A stretch of 50,075 bases of DNA from Rhodoferax lacus (GTDB lineage Bacteria > Pseudomonadota > Gammaproteobacteria > Burkholderiales > Burkholderiaceae_C). The DNA lies in assembly GCF_003415675.1 (NCBI RefSeq), contig NZ_QFZK01000024.1, positions 1 to 50,075 of the forward strand, written 5' to 3'. Position 1 is the first letter of the stretch, and every line of letters begins with the position of its first letter. The translations under genes were made by a program, and so were the position numbers. The notes beneath the pieces were generated by a model. The model made no database searches, had not been told where the DNA came from, and saw only the letters and a program-made list of their open reading frames with translations. Below are positions 1 through 8,142 of the stretch, piece by piece.

Positions 1-109
1 ACCCGTTCGCCACTCGCCACCAGGATTGCTCCCGTGCTGCCGTTCGACTTGCATGTGTAAGGCATGCCGCCAGCGTTCAATCTGAGCCAGGATCAAACTC
101 TATAGTTCG
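1..109 (-). rRNA. rrs: 16S ribosomal RNA, 5' end only (partial)
   Basis: Read on the minus strand, this is the conserved start of bacterial 16S rRNA. The universal AGAGTTTGATCCTGGCTCAG segment is complementary to about 82-101. It is followed by the helix that contains the ACATGCAAGTCGAACGG signature. The gene runs off the left edge, so only about 109 nt are present. The mature 5' end near 109 is placed by analogy with E. coli, about eight nt before AGAGTTTGATC. The wording of this segment is of the betaproteobacterial type. Confidence 0.97.
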
Positions 110-280
110 ATCTTGAATTTTTTCGCATATTTCTATGCAACTCATAAATTGGAATCGACGTGAATATCATCTCTGACTTTCACATCTTTTTTACTTCATG
201 AGCGTTTGTAGGTCAGTTAAGACCTAGTTCCGAAGAACTTGGCTATTCACCTCAAACGCCCACGCTTATCGGCTGTAAAT

Positions 281-292
281 TTTTAAGGAACA
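281..292 (-). promoter_or_regulatory. boxA-like rRNA antitermination element
   Basis: On the minus strand the sequence reads TGTTCCTTAAAA, close to the rRNA boxA consensus TGCTCTTTAACA. It lies in the transcribed leader between the promoters and the 16S gene, where the NusB/NusE-binding boxA of rrn operons is expected. The function is inferred from this match and position. Confidence 0.65.
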
Positions 293-347
293 CAAGAGGC
301 TTTTTACCACCTTCTTGCTAACTTCACTGTGATCAGCGAAGCCTTGA

Positions 348-377
348 ATTATGACACAGTTTTAAGGCTGTTTGCAA
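348..377 (-). promoter_or_regulatory. rrn promoter, proximal copy (sigma-70 type)
   Basis: On the minus strand there is a -35 TTGCAA (372-377), an 18-nt spacer and a -10 CATAAT (348-353). The sequence just downstream is repeated, with changes, at the distal promoter exactly 100 bp away. Both point towards the 16S gene. Confidence 0.65.
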
Positions 378-447
378 GTTTCTTGATAAAGTCTTTTTAT
401 TTACTCTATCCCGATTCCCGCCTGCACCGTCATCAGCGCAGCCTTCG

Positions 448-475
448 ATTATGGCACGCTTTCAACAGGTTTCAA
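448..475 (-). promoter_or_regulatory. rrn promoter, distal copy (sigma-70 type)
   Basis: On the minus strand there is a -35 TTGAAA (470-475), a 16-nt spacer and a -10 CATAAT (448-453). The -10 region and the following 20 or so bases closely match the proximal promoter, suggesting tandem duplication of an rRNA promoter. Confidence 0.6.
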
Positions 476-557
476 AGAAGGTCGTAAAAAGAATCGAAAG
501 ATATGGGCGGGCGCAGGGAGCCTGGGATGCGCCTACGCACCTGAGCAGACGCTGTTA

Positions 558-1640
558 CTAAACTCTGTAGCGGTCGTTGCTTCCGCTCAGCTTGGTAAGC
601 AAGGCCGGCGCTATCGACAAAAGTGGCAGCACCTCGTCAGCTGCTCCGTGCAGGATAGCCTCGCGCGGCATGCCAAACACCACGCAGCTCGCTTCGTCCT
701 GCACATAGTTATAGCTGCCGCAGTCGCGCATTTCCTTCATTGCCTTGGCGCCATCATTGCCCATACCGGTGAGCATGATGCCAAACGCATTGCGTCCCAC
801 TACGCGTGCGGCTGACTTGAACAGCACTTCCACTGAAGGCTTGTGCCGGTTAACCAGCTCCCCATCTTCTACGACACACACGTAATTGGCCCCACTCTTG
901 TCGATGCGAAACTGCTTGCCTCCTGGCGCTATGTAGGCGTGCCCAGGCAGGATGCGATCTCCGTTTGCCGCTTCCTTGACTGAGATTTGGCACAAGCCAT
1001 TCAGCCGCGCCGCAAAACTTGTCGTAAACCCCGGGGGCATATGCTGCGTGATCACAATGCCAGGCGAATCAGCAGGCATGCGCACCAGAATCTCCTTGAT
1101 AGCCTCAGTGCCTCCGGTGGAGGCGCCAATACAGATCAGCTTTTCTGTCGAAATGCGCCCAATGGCCTGGTTGCGTGGAGCAGCAGCAGCCTGCGAAGGC
1201 ACTGCAGTAGTTGCTGGCGCAACACTACGGCGCACATGTGCCTGCGATGCGACCCTGACCTTGTCCACAATCTGGCTGGCCAAGTCATTGATGCCGTCCA
1301 CCACGCCAATACGGGGCTTGGCAACGAAATCCACAGCCCCCAATTCCAAGGCACGCATGGTGATGTCTGCACCGCGCTCGGTCAGCGTGGAAATCATCAG
1401 CACCGGCATGGGCCGCAGGCGCATGAGCCGCCCCAAGAACTCGATGCCATCCATCTTGGGCATCTCAATATCCAGGGTGATGACGTCGGGATTGAGTTCC
1501 CGGATCATTTCACGGGCAATCAGAGGGTCGTTGGCAGTGCCAACACACTCCATGTCTGCTTGGCGGTTAATGATCTCCGCCAGCAAACTGCGCACCAATG
1601 CGGAGTCATCCACCACCACAACGCGAATCTTCTTGGTCAA
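558..1640 (-). CDS. cheB: Chemotaxis protein-glutamate methylesterase/deamidase CheB
   Basis: CheB removes methyl groups from chemoreceptor glutamates when phosphorylated by CheA, resetting receptor sensitivity. The 360-residue protein has an N-terminal receiver domain with phospho-acceptor Asp57 in TLDIEMPKMDG. A linker rich in Ala and Pro (about 135-160) leads to the esterase domain, whose triad is visible as Ser174 (GASTGG), His200 (QHMPPG) and Asp296 (GMGNDGA). The start is a TTG, because the receiver begins immediately and no ATG lies near. GAGG sits about seven nt upstream, inside the end of cheD. It is the last gene of the che operon, nine nt after cheD. Confidence 0.97.
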   Translation of the reverse strand: MTKKIRVVVVDDSALVRSLLAEIINRQADMECVGTANDPLIAREMIRELNPDVITLDIEMPKMDGIEFLGRLMRLRPMPVLMISTLTERGADITMRALELGAVDFVAKPRIGVVDGINDLASQIVDKVRVASQAHVRRSVAPATTAVPSQAAAAPRNQAIGRISTEKLICIGASTGGTEAIKEILVRMPADSPGIVITQHMPPGFTTSFAARLNGLCQISVKEAANGDRILPGHAYIAPGGKQFRIDKSGANYVCVVEDGELVNRHKPSVEVLFKSAARVVGRNAFGIMLTGMGNDGAKAMKEMRDCGSYNYVQDEASCVVFGMPREAILHGAADEVLPLLSIAPALLTKLSGSNDRYRV

Positions 1641-1649
1641 ACCAGGTCC

Positions 1650-2354
1650 TCAAAACAAATCTACAGAGCCGCCCGCATTGGACTTGGCAACGGTGGCTGC
1701 ATTTCCCCGTCGCTCTTCCACCGCCAGCGTTTCCGGATGGGAATGGGCAAGCCGCTTCACCAACGCCTTGCCTGTGACCGGGAAAAAGCACACCTTGCGC
1801 GGATGAATGTCCAGCACGTCCTCGGAAACAATCGGAATGCGCTCAGTTGACAAGTAGTCCTGCACAAACTGGGTGTTGCGCTCCCCCACATTCATAGTCG
1901 TGAACCCGGCCATGACCTGGGCACCACCAAAAACCTTGGCCTGCATGGTCTCGCGGCGCGCACCGAGCTTGAGCATCTCGTTGATCAGCAACTCCATTGC
2001 GTAGGAACCGTAGCGGCCTGACCCGTCGCCGGTATCGCCATCGGGCAGCATGAAATGGTTCATGCCACCAATGCGTGCGCGGCCGTCCCACAGGCAGGCC
2101 GCAATGCAGGAGCCCAACACCGTCATGATCACAATCTCTTCATTCGATACAAAGTACTCACCCGGCAACACTTTGACCGCGTCGTATTGAAAGTGGTGGT
2201 CCGCATAGAAGAAGGACGCTTCCCCCGGCTTGCGAGGCTGTGCCTTGAACTGGTCGACACGGGACACGCGGCCGCTTGGCAATGTTTTTGTAGGTGGAAT
2301 AGACAGGGCAGACTTGGCTGAGGCCGCAATGGCACCCGACAGGAATTGGCTCAT
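1650..2354 (-). CDS. cheD: Chemoreceptor glutamine deamidase CheD
   Basis: CheD deamidates specific glutamines of chemoreceptors and helps set their activity. The 234-residue protein carries the family's catalytic Cys83 in VLGSCIAACLWD and His100 in GGMNHFMLP. The first 45 or so residues are a longer, basic extension than usual. A GGGAGG ribosome site lies six nt before the ATG. It sits between cheR and cheB in the operon. No cheC partner gene is in the window. The C-terminus, GGSVDLF, resembles the ends of FliK and the CheZ-like protein encoded here. Confidence 0.95.
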   Translation of the reverse strand: MSQFLSGAIAASAKSALSIPPTKTLPSGRVSRVDQFKAQPRKPGEASFFYADHHFQYDAVKVLPGEYFVSNEEIVIMTVLGSCIAACLWDGRARIGGMNHFMLPDGDTGDGSGRYGSYAMELLINEMLKLGARRETMQAKVFGGAQVMAGFTTMNVGERNTQFVQDYLSTERIPIVSEDVLDIHPRKVCFFPVTGKALVKRLAHSHPETLAVEERRGNAATVAKSNAGGSVDLF

Positions 2355-2393
2355 GTGTAGCCTCCCGCGTGGAAAAAACCATCCGGCATGTGC

Positions 2394-3251
2394 TTAACGG
2401 CGCTCATATGCGGTCTTCCCTTTAAGAACAAAGAGATCGCGGGAATCACTGAAATTTTCCGCATGACCAACAAAAAGGACGCCTCCCGGCTTCATGACGC
2501 GGTGTATGCGTTCCAGAACACGCCGCTGCGTCTCGGCATCAAAGTAAATCATCACATTGCGACAGAACACCACATCAAATGCCTCCTTGAACGGCCAATC
2601 GTCCTTGATGAGATTGACGATAAGGAACTCCACCAATTGCTTGAGTTCCGGCTTGACCCGCACCAACCCCGAGTTGGAGCCCTTGCCCCGCATGAAATAC
2701 GCCTGCATTTGGGCCGCACTGATGCCCTTGAGCGACTCGCCCTTGTACACACCGTTGGCAGCAGTCGCCAGCACCTTGGAATCGATATCACTGGCCATCA
2801 GCGAAAAACGGGGCCGACTACCCAGGGCCTCCAAGGCCGTCATCACAATCGAATACGGCTCCTCGCCGGTAGAGGCCGCACTGCACCACACGCGCCAGGG
2901 ATGGGTCGCAGGCTTGGATTTCAAGTGCTCCGCAAAAATCTGGAAATGGTGCTGCTCGCGAAAGAATGAAGTGAGGTTGGTCGTCAGCGCATTAACGAAC
3001 TCTTGCCACTCGGGGCCGTCCGTAGACTCCAGCCAGCTCAGGTACTCCTTGAAGCTCTGGTGGCCCGTGTCACGCAGACGGCGCGACAGGCGGCTGTAGA
3101 CCATGGCATGTTTGCCGTCATGCAGGCTGATGCCAGCGCGCCTGTAAATCAGATCCTGCACCCGGTCAAAATCGGCATTGGTCCAAGCGAACTCCCGGCC
3201 CTGCATGCCGGTTGCGTCACCTGTGGAATCGATGGCAGCGTGTGTACTCAT
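2394..3251 (-). CDS. cheR: Chemotaxis protein methyltransferase CheR
   Basis: CheR transfers methyl groups from S-adenosylmethionine to receptor glutamates, opposing CheB. The 285-residue protein has an N-terminal helical domain followed by the methyltransferase fold. Its SAM-binding loop is CSAASTGEE (123-131), followed by the acidic pair in ASDID (about 153-157) and the VFCRNVMIYF motif near residue 235. The family length is about 280, so it is full length. The ribosome site is weak. It lies about 40 nt before cheD in the same operon and 54 nt after cheW. Confidence 0.96.
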   Translation of the reverse strand: MSTHAAIDSTGDATGMQGREFAWTNADFDRVQDLIYRRAGISLHDGKHAMVYSRLSRRLRDTGHQSFKEYLSWLESTDGPEWQEFVNALTTNLTSFFREQHHFQIFAEHLKSKPATHPWRVWCSAASTGEEPYSIVMTALEALGSRPRFSLMASDIDSKVLATAANGVYKGESLKGISAAQMQAYFMRGKGSNSGLVRVKPELKQLVEFLIVNLIKDDWPFKEAFDVVFCRNVMIYFDAETQRRVLERIHRVMKPGGVLFVGHAENFSDSRDLFVLKGKTAYERR

Positions 3252-3305
3252 TTTGCGTCCATCAAACTTTTAACTATTGGTTTCACCGGCCTCCCAAAGG
3301 CCAAA

Positions 3306-3794
3306 CTATTCACCTGAACTGACAAGGCCCATATCTGGCGCCGACATCAGGCGCTCTATATCCAGCAGAATCAGCATACGGTCGCCCAGCGAGCCCAGGC
3401 CCATGACGGCGCCACTATCGATCACACTGTCGATATCGGGCGCGGCTTTCAGGGACTCGGGTGGCAGTTCCATCACATCGCTCACTGAATCCACCACGAT
3501 GCCCACAATGCGCTGGCGCAGATTCAGGATGATGACCACGGTAAAGCTGTCGTACTCCGCCTTGGCGCAGTTGAACTTCAGGCGCATGTCCACAATCGGC
3601 ACGATCGTGCCACGCAGATTGACCACGCCCTTGATGAAGCCGGGCGCATTGGCAACGCGCGTTGGCGGCTCGTAGCCCCGGATTTCCTGCACCTTCAGGA
3701 TATCGATCCCATACTCCTCCTGGTCCAGGCGAAAGGTAAGGTACTCGCGGGCGCCGGTGCTTGTGAGTTCGTCCATTTTTTCCATCATTCCCAT
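3306..3794 (-). CDS. cheW: Chemotaxis coupling protein CheW
   Basis: CheW links chemoreceptors to the CheA kinase at the inner membrane. The 162-residue protein is a single CheW (SH3-like) domain. Typical stretches are LTFRLDQEEYGIDILKVQEI, then ANAPGFIKGVVNLRG and PIVDMRLKF. A GAGGAG ribosome site lies before the ATG. It follows cheA by 11 nt, which places it in the core signalling part of the operon. Confidence 0.97.
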   Translation of the reverse strand: MGMMEKMDELTSTGAREYLTFRLDQEEYGIDILKVQEIRGYEPPTRVANAPGFIKGVVNLRGTIVPIVDMRLKFNCAKAEYDSFTVVIILNLRQRIVGIVVDSVSDVMELPPESLKAAPDIDSVIDSGAVMGLGSLGDRMLILLDIERLMSAPDMGLVSSGE

Positions 3795-3805
3795 TGCGTG
3801 CTCCT

Positions 3806-5959
3806 CTAGTGCCTGGACCGGCGCACCAGGGCTCCGGTATCCAGAATCAGTGCGACCTTGCCGTCACCCAAAATCGTGGCACCCGACACATTGGGTACCT
3901 TGCGGTAGTTCGACTCCAGGTTCTTGACCACCACCTGCTGCTGGCCGAGCAACTCGTCCACCAGCAGCACCACGCGGCTGCCATCGGCCTCCACCACGAC
4001 CATGATGTCGCTGTTCTTTTCGAAATCAAAGCGCGGCACCTGGAACACTTTTTCCAGCTCGATCACCGGCATGTATTCGTCGCGCACCTTGACCAGCTGC
4101 GAGCCCTGCCCCACGGTGCTGACCGCATCCGACTTGACCTGGAACGACTCCACTACGGATGACAGCGGCAGGATGTAGACCTCGTCACCCACACCCACCG
4201 ACATGCCGTCCATGATGGCCAGTGTCAGCGGCAGGCGCACCGCCACCCGCATGCCAAAGCCTTCGGCCGAGTCGATTTCGACTGTGCCATTGAGGGCTGC
4301 GATATTGCGCTTGACCACGTCCATGCCAACGCCACGGCCGGACACATCAGTCACCACTTCTGCGGTGGAGAATCCGGGAGCAAAAATCAGCCCCCACACA
4401 TCGGCGTCCGACATCTGGTCGGACACATCCAAGCCGCGCTCACGGGCCTTGTTCAGGATCTTCTCGCGCGACAGGCCCTTGCCGTCGTCGCGCACCTCGA
4501 TCACGATGGAGCCACCCTGGTGCGATGCCGACAGGGTGATCGTTCCGGTTTCGGACTTGCCAGCTGCCAAACGGTCGGCCGGCATCTCAATGCCGTGGTC
4601 GCAGCTGTTGCGCACCAGATGGGTCAGCGGGTCGGTGATCTTTTCGACCAGTCCCTTGTCCAGTTCAGTGGCCTCGCCTTGGGTGACGAAATCGACCTTC
4701 TTGCCCAACTTGCCTGCCAGGTCGCGCAGCATGCGCGGAAAACGGCTAAACACAATGGACATGGGAATCATGCGGATCGACATGACCGATTCCTGCAGAT
4801 CGCGGGTATTGCGGTCCAGATCGGCCAAGCCGGTCAGCAACTGCTGGTAGATGGCTGGGTCCAGCGCGCGGCTGTTTTGCGCCAGCATGGCCTGGGTAAT
4901 CACCAGTTCGCCCACCAGGTTGATGAGCTGGTCCACCTTGCTGATGGCCACACGGATGGTGGCCGCTTCGGGCTGGGCCGCAGGAGACGCCGCTGCCTTG
5001 ACGACGGCTTTGGGGCTGGCCTTGATTTCGGCTGCCATCTCGACCGCAGCCACCTCAGGGGCAGCGGATGGTGCACCCGGTGCGCCGTCAAAGAATCCAA
5101 AACCGGCAGAGGCCTCGGCAGCCACTGGTGCTGCGGTGGGCGCTGATGGTGCACCCGGGGCTCCATCAAAGAAGCCGTGGCTGGCATCCTGCACAAAGGC
5201 CGCAGCGGGCGTTGCCGCAGCATCGCGTATTTCAATTTGCTCGCGCGACACGTGAAAAGTGAACAGGTCCAGCAAATCATCGTCCGTCGAGGCGGTCTGC
5301 ACGGCGAACAGGCGGAATTCCTTGCGGTCCGAACTGAGCGGCTGAATCGTGCCCAAGCCGGGAATATCGCGGAACAGTTCGGCAATGGCATCGGCCTGTG
5401 CCGGGTTCTCCAAAGGCCCCACCTTGATTTCAAGCTGGCGTTCACCGGCCACAACCGGCGCTGCTGGCTTGGGCGCCGCCACCGGGGCCACCACGGGTGC
5501 AGGTGCTGGACGTGCAACAGCCGCAGCAACAGGCGCGTTGCCCGCAGCCAAATCGGCAATCCGCTTCACCAGGTCACCGGTTGGAGGTGCCGGGCTGGTA
5601 TCTCCCGTTTGGTGCCGCGCCAGCAGGCTGCGCGAAGCATCGGCAGACTCCAGCAGCACGTCCACCATCGCCGAGTTGGGTTGTAACTCGTGGCGACGCA
5701 AACGGTCCAGCAGGGACTCCATCTTGTGCGTCAGCTCGGCCACGTCGGCAAAGCCAAATGTTGCAGCCCCACCCTTGACCGAATGCGCGCAGCGGAAAAT
5801 GCCGTTGAGCTCTTCGTCATCGGCGGTTTCCAAGTTCAGATTCAGAAGCATGGTCTCCATCAGATCCAGGTTCTCGCCCGCCTCTTCAAAGAAGATTTGG
5901 TAGAACTGACTCAGATCGATATCGCCGCCGCTGCCACTGTCTTGATGCGTTTCGGACAT
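3806..5959 (-). CDS. cheA: Chemotaxis sensor histidine kinase CheA
   Basis: CheA is the soluble kinase that phosphorylates CheY and CheB in response to receptors. The order of domains in 717 residues is: Hpt domain with phosphorylated His59 (AHSVKGGA), an Ala/Pro linker, a response-regulator-binding P2-like domain (about 170-245), a second low-complexity linker, dimerisation helices, the ATPase (N box HLVRNSCDHG, G boxes DDGKGLS and GRGVGMDVVK) and a C-terminal CheW-like domain. The second linker contains a near-perfect duplication of GFFDGAPGAPSA. The ribosome site AGGAG precedes the ATG. It lies between cheY and cheW. Confidence 0.97.
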   Translation of the reverse strand: MSETHQDSGSGGDIDLSQFYQIFFEEAGENLDLMETMLLNLNLETADDEELNGIFRCAHSVKGGAATFGFADVAELTHKMESLLDRLRRHELQPNSAMVDVLLESADASRSLLARHQTGDTSPAPPTGDLVKRIADLAAGNAPVAAAVARPAPAPVVAPVAAPKPAAPVVAGERQLEIKVGPLENPAQADAIAELFRDIPGLGTIQPLSSDRKEFRLFAVQTASTDDDLLDLFTFHVSREQIEIRDAAATPAAAFVQDASHGFFDGAPGAPSAPTAAPVAAEASAGFGFFDGAPGAPSAAPEVAAVEMAAEIKASPKAVVKAAASPAAQPEAATIRVAISKVDQLINLVGELVITQAMLAQNSRALDPAIYQQLLTGLADLDRNTRDLQESVMSIRMIPMSIVFSRFPRMLRDLAGKLGKKVDFVTQGEATELDKGLVEKITDPLTHLVRNSCDHGIEMPADRLAAGKSETGTITLSASHQGGSIVIEVRDDGKGLSREKILNKARERGLDVSDQMSDADVWGLIFAPGFSTAEVVTDVSGRGVGMDVVKRNIAALNGTVEIDSAEGFGMRVAVRLPLTLAIMDGMSVGVGDEVYILPLSSVVESFQVKSDAVSTVGQGSQLVKVRDEYMPVIELEKVFQVPRFDFEKNSDIMVVVEADGSRVVLLVDELLGQQQVVVKNLESNYRKVPNVSGATILGDGKVALILDTGALVRRSRH

Positions 5960-6001
5960 GTGTTACTCCTGCAAATTTCTTGTTCGGGTGGTGGCCGCTG
6001 C

Positions 6002-6364
6002 TTAGCGGATGACCTTCTTGATAACGTCCAGCAGCTTGGCCGGATCAAAAGGCTTCACCAGCCAGCCGGTGGCACCCGCCGCACGACCGGCCTGCTTCAT
6101 CAGGTCACTGGACTCTGTTGTGAGCATCAGGATCGGGGTGGTCTTGAACTGGGGGTGGTCGCGCAGCTTGCGGGTCAGGCCCAGCCCATCCATGCGCGGC
6201 ATGTTCTGGTCGGTCAGCACCAAATCAAAGGACTGCGCCTGTGCCTTCTCGTAGGCATCCTGTCCATCCACGGCCTCCACGACCTGGTAACCCGCTCCGG
6301 TGAGCGTAAAGGACACCATCTTCCGCATGGAAGGAGAGTCGTCAACAGCAAGAATTACAGGCAT
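6002..6364 (-). CDS. cheY: Chemotaxis response regulator CheY (first copy)
   Basis: CheY is the diffusible phospho-regulator that binds the flagellar switch. The 120-residue protein is a single receiver domain: acidic pocket VDDS (8-10), phospho-acceptor Asp52 in LTDQNMPRMDG, Thr82/Thr83 and Lys104 in VKPFD. I start it at the ATG at 6364, with GGAG just upstream, rather than at the TTG one codon earlier. It differs clearly from the second CheY (29560-29949). The pairing with CheA and the CheZ-like protein suggests the two CheYs may have distinct roles. Confidence 0.95.
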   Translation of the reverse strand: MPVILAVDDSPSMRKMVSFTLTGAGYQVVEAVDGQDAYEKAQAQSFDLVLTDQNMPRMDGLGLTRKLRDHPQFKTTPILMLTTESSDLMKQAGRAAGATGWLVKPFDPAKLLDVIKKVIR

Positions 6365-6399
6365 CAAATGCTCCAGCTCGTCATTATTTGGCTTTCAAT

Positions 6400-6843
6400 T
6401 CAGAAAAGTTCGATGGAACCTGCGTCCATCTCGTCCTGGGTTACCGGGTTGGGCCGCTCAGGCACCTCTTCAACAAAGGGAACGGCCTCACCGTCCTCAG
6501 ACCCCATGGACTCCGAGGCCAGCCGATAGGCGCAGCCTTGCAGAATCTTGGAAGTATGGGAAATCAGTTGGGAGGCCATGTCCTGGAACTGCAATTCGGT
6601 CACGGCAGCACGCAAGGTACTGCGAACCAGATCCAGCTCCTTGGACGAAATCAATTCGGGGTTGGCCAGATTGGCACTGGCAGAAGTAAAGCGCTCCATC
6701 AGGTTTTCCATGGTGTGCGCCAGCAGGCCATCAAGGCGGTTCAAGTCATGCACCACCACCAACAAAGAGTCTTGCACTTCCGCCACCAGCATCAGTGGCA
6801 TTTGCACGGATGGCGCGCTCGGTGTTGTCAGTGACACTTGCAT
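6400..6843 (-). CDS. CheZ-like chemotaxis protein, putative CheY phosphatase
   Basis: This 147-residue protein is the first gene of the che operon, 35 nt before cheY. It is mostly helical. Residues 83-95 (ELQFQDMASQLIS) resemble the active-site helix of CheZ, and Asp88 and Gln92 match the CheZ DxxxQ pair (in the canonical CheZ of this window, Asp138 and Gln142). The acidic tail ending in MDAGSIELF recalls the CheY-binding C-terminal peptide of CheZ. It is shorter than CheZ (about 214). The phosphatase role is an inference from the motif and position; it could instead be a CheY-binding scaffold. A GGAGGA ribosome site precedes the ATG. Confidence 0.7.
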   Translation of the reverse strand: MQVSLTTPSAPSVQMPLMLVAEVQDSLLVVVHDLNRLDGLLAHTMENLMERFTSASANLANPELISSKELDLVRSTLRAAVTELQFQDMASQLISHTSKILQGCAYRLASESMGSEDGEAVPFVEEVPERPNPVTQDEMDAGSIELF

Positions 6844-6985
6844 CGTCAGGATTCCTCCAAGCCGCTCTGTATAGGAAAGTACTTCATCTTGTTAGCACCA
6901 CTTTTCTTCTATGGCGAGGTTAGCAGGAAACTAGGGCATTGTGACCATTTTGGCCAGCCAGGAGGCTTTTCGCAAGCAAAAGAAC

Positions 6986-7015
6986 TTGCACCTTGCGTCA
7001 GCGCAAACAGATAAT
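6986..7015 (+). promoter_or_regulatory. Putative sigma-70 promoter for the two-component pair
   Basis: A -35 TTGCAC (6986-6991), an 18-nt spacer and a -10 GATAAT (7010-7015) lie just before the kinase ATG at 7024. Transcription would start at about 7022, giving an almost leaderless message. This fits the lack of a ribosome binding site there. It is a consensus match only. Confidence 0.4.
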
Positions 7016-7023
7016 CAGCGCCA

Positions 7024-8142
7024 ATGTCCACGGCAAACCCAGCACTCCTCCCGCGTCTCACTATTTTGCATCTGGAGGACTCCGAACTGGACCACACGCT
7101 GGTCTGCAGAGCACTCACCAAAGACAAGCTGCCGTTTCAAATTGTCCGGGTTGATTCGCTGGCAGACTTCTCCCGGCAACTGACAGAGCAGCCTTTTGAC
7201 ATCATCCTGGCCGACTACCGGCTACCCGGCTTCACCGCGCTGGACGCCTGGGGCCTGTTGCAGACCAGCAGCGTGCGTTTGCCCTTCATTTTGTTGTCGG
7301 GTGCGATCGGTGAATCCGCAGCAGTGGCCGCCATACAGATGGGCATCAGCGATTACCTGCCCAAGGATGACCTGCACAAGCTGGCCCGTGTGATTGGGAG
7401 CACGCTGGAGGTCTTCAAGGCCAAAGCCGCCGAAGCCCGCGCGGTCTCCGAACTGGCGGCATCCGAGCGGCGCCTGGCCCATTTTGCCCAGCACCTGCAA
7501 ACCGCCATCGAGAATGAACGCGCGTCCATTGCGCGTGAGATACACGACGACATCGGCGGCTCCCTGGCTGCGGTTCGCCTCGACCTGGCCTGGATGGCCC
7601 GCCACGGCCAGACAGACGACATGCGCGAACACGTGGCCACCGCCAACGACATGCTGCAACACGCCATAGGCGCCAGCCAACGCATCATGATGAACCTGCG
7701 CCCGGCCATCCTGGACCAAGGGCTCTACCCCGCCATTCAATGGCTGGCCGAAAGCTTCCAGCGGCGCAGCGGCGTCAAGACCTCACTGGTTTGCAACCAG
7801 CCCGGCATGCAATCGAACAAGTCCATCCAGCTCACGGCCTACCGCACGGCACAGGAAGCACTGACCAACATCTCCAAATACGCCCAATGCAGCCAGGTCA
7901 AGCTGGACCTGTCCAATGCCGAGGGTGTTTTGACACTGGAAATCAGCGACAACGGCGCCGGCATTTCAGACGCCGCGCTCAACAACCCCGATGCCTTTGG
8001 CATACGGGGCTTGAAGGAGCGCGCCAAGGTGGCCGGTGGCTGGCTAGACATCAGCACCCGGCCGGGACATGGCACCACCGTCATACTCACCATTCCCCTG
8101 GACGGGGACACCAGCACACCTACCGAGGCCGATTTCCTGTGA
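7024..8142 (+). CDS. Soluble hybrid: receiver domain plus NarX/DegS-type histidine kinase
   Basis: The protein has 372 residues and no membrane segment. The N-terminal receiver domain (about 12-130) has Asp64 in ILADYRLPGF. A short coiled segment (about 130-165) follows, then a HisKA_3 dimerisation domain with His174 in REIHDDIGGSL. The ATPase domain has N-box Asn282 (AQEALTNISKY) and a DNGAGIS box. It probably takes phosphate or a signal on its receiver and controls the kinase, whose partner is the regulator encoded by the overlapping next gene. It is divergent from the che operon, so a link to motility is possible but not shown. No ribosome site is evident. Confidence 0.9.
   Translation: MSTANPALLPRLTILHLEDSELDHTLVCRALTKDKLPFQIVRVDSLADFSRQLTEQPFDIILADYRLPGFTALDAWGLLQTSSVRLPFILLSGAIGESAAVAAIQMGISDYLPKDDLHKLARVIGSTLEVFKAKAAEARAVSELAASERRLAHFAQHLQTAIENERASIAREIHDDIGGSLAAVRLDLAWMARHGQTDDMREHVATANDMLQHAIGASQRIMMNLRPAILDQGLYPAIQWLAESFQRRSGVKTSLVCNQPGMQSNKSIQLTAYRTAQEALTNISKYAQCSQVKLDLSNAEGVLTLEISDNGAGISDAALNNPDAFGIRGLKERAKVAGGWLDISTRPGHGTTVILTIPLDGDTSTPTEADFL

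Larger units (their letters stand above)
110..557 (-). other. rRNA leader and promoter region, no protein gene
   Basis: This 448-nt stretch separates cheB from the 16S gene. On the minus strand it holds two promoter-like sites (448-475 and 348-377), a boxA-like antitermination element (281-292) and an A+T-rich leader running to the mature 16S end. The part next to cheB (about 476-557) has no clear intrinsic terminator. The che transcript, which runs in the same direction, may therefore read towards the rrn promoters. I see no small ORF or tRNA here. Confidence 0.8.

Noticed and set aside
266..273. GCCGATAA on the minus strand in the rRNA leader
   Set aside because: It has no -35 partner and belongs to the rRNA leader next to boxA, so a FliA promoter there is unlikely.
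952..1850. Long open frames opposite cheB and cheD, and many similar ones opposite or inside other genes
   Set aside because: They are shadows of real high-GC genes. They lack ribosome sites, and their translations are rich in Arg, His, Gln and Ser with no recognisable domain.
7740..8138. N-terminal extension of the NarL-type regulator by 133 codons
   Set aside because: It lies wholly inside the kinase gene in another frame and looks non-coding; the receiver domain begins right at the GTG at 8139.
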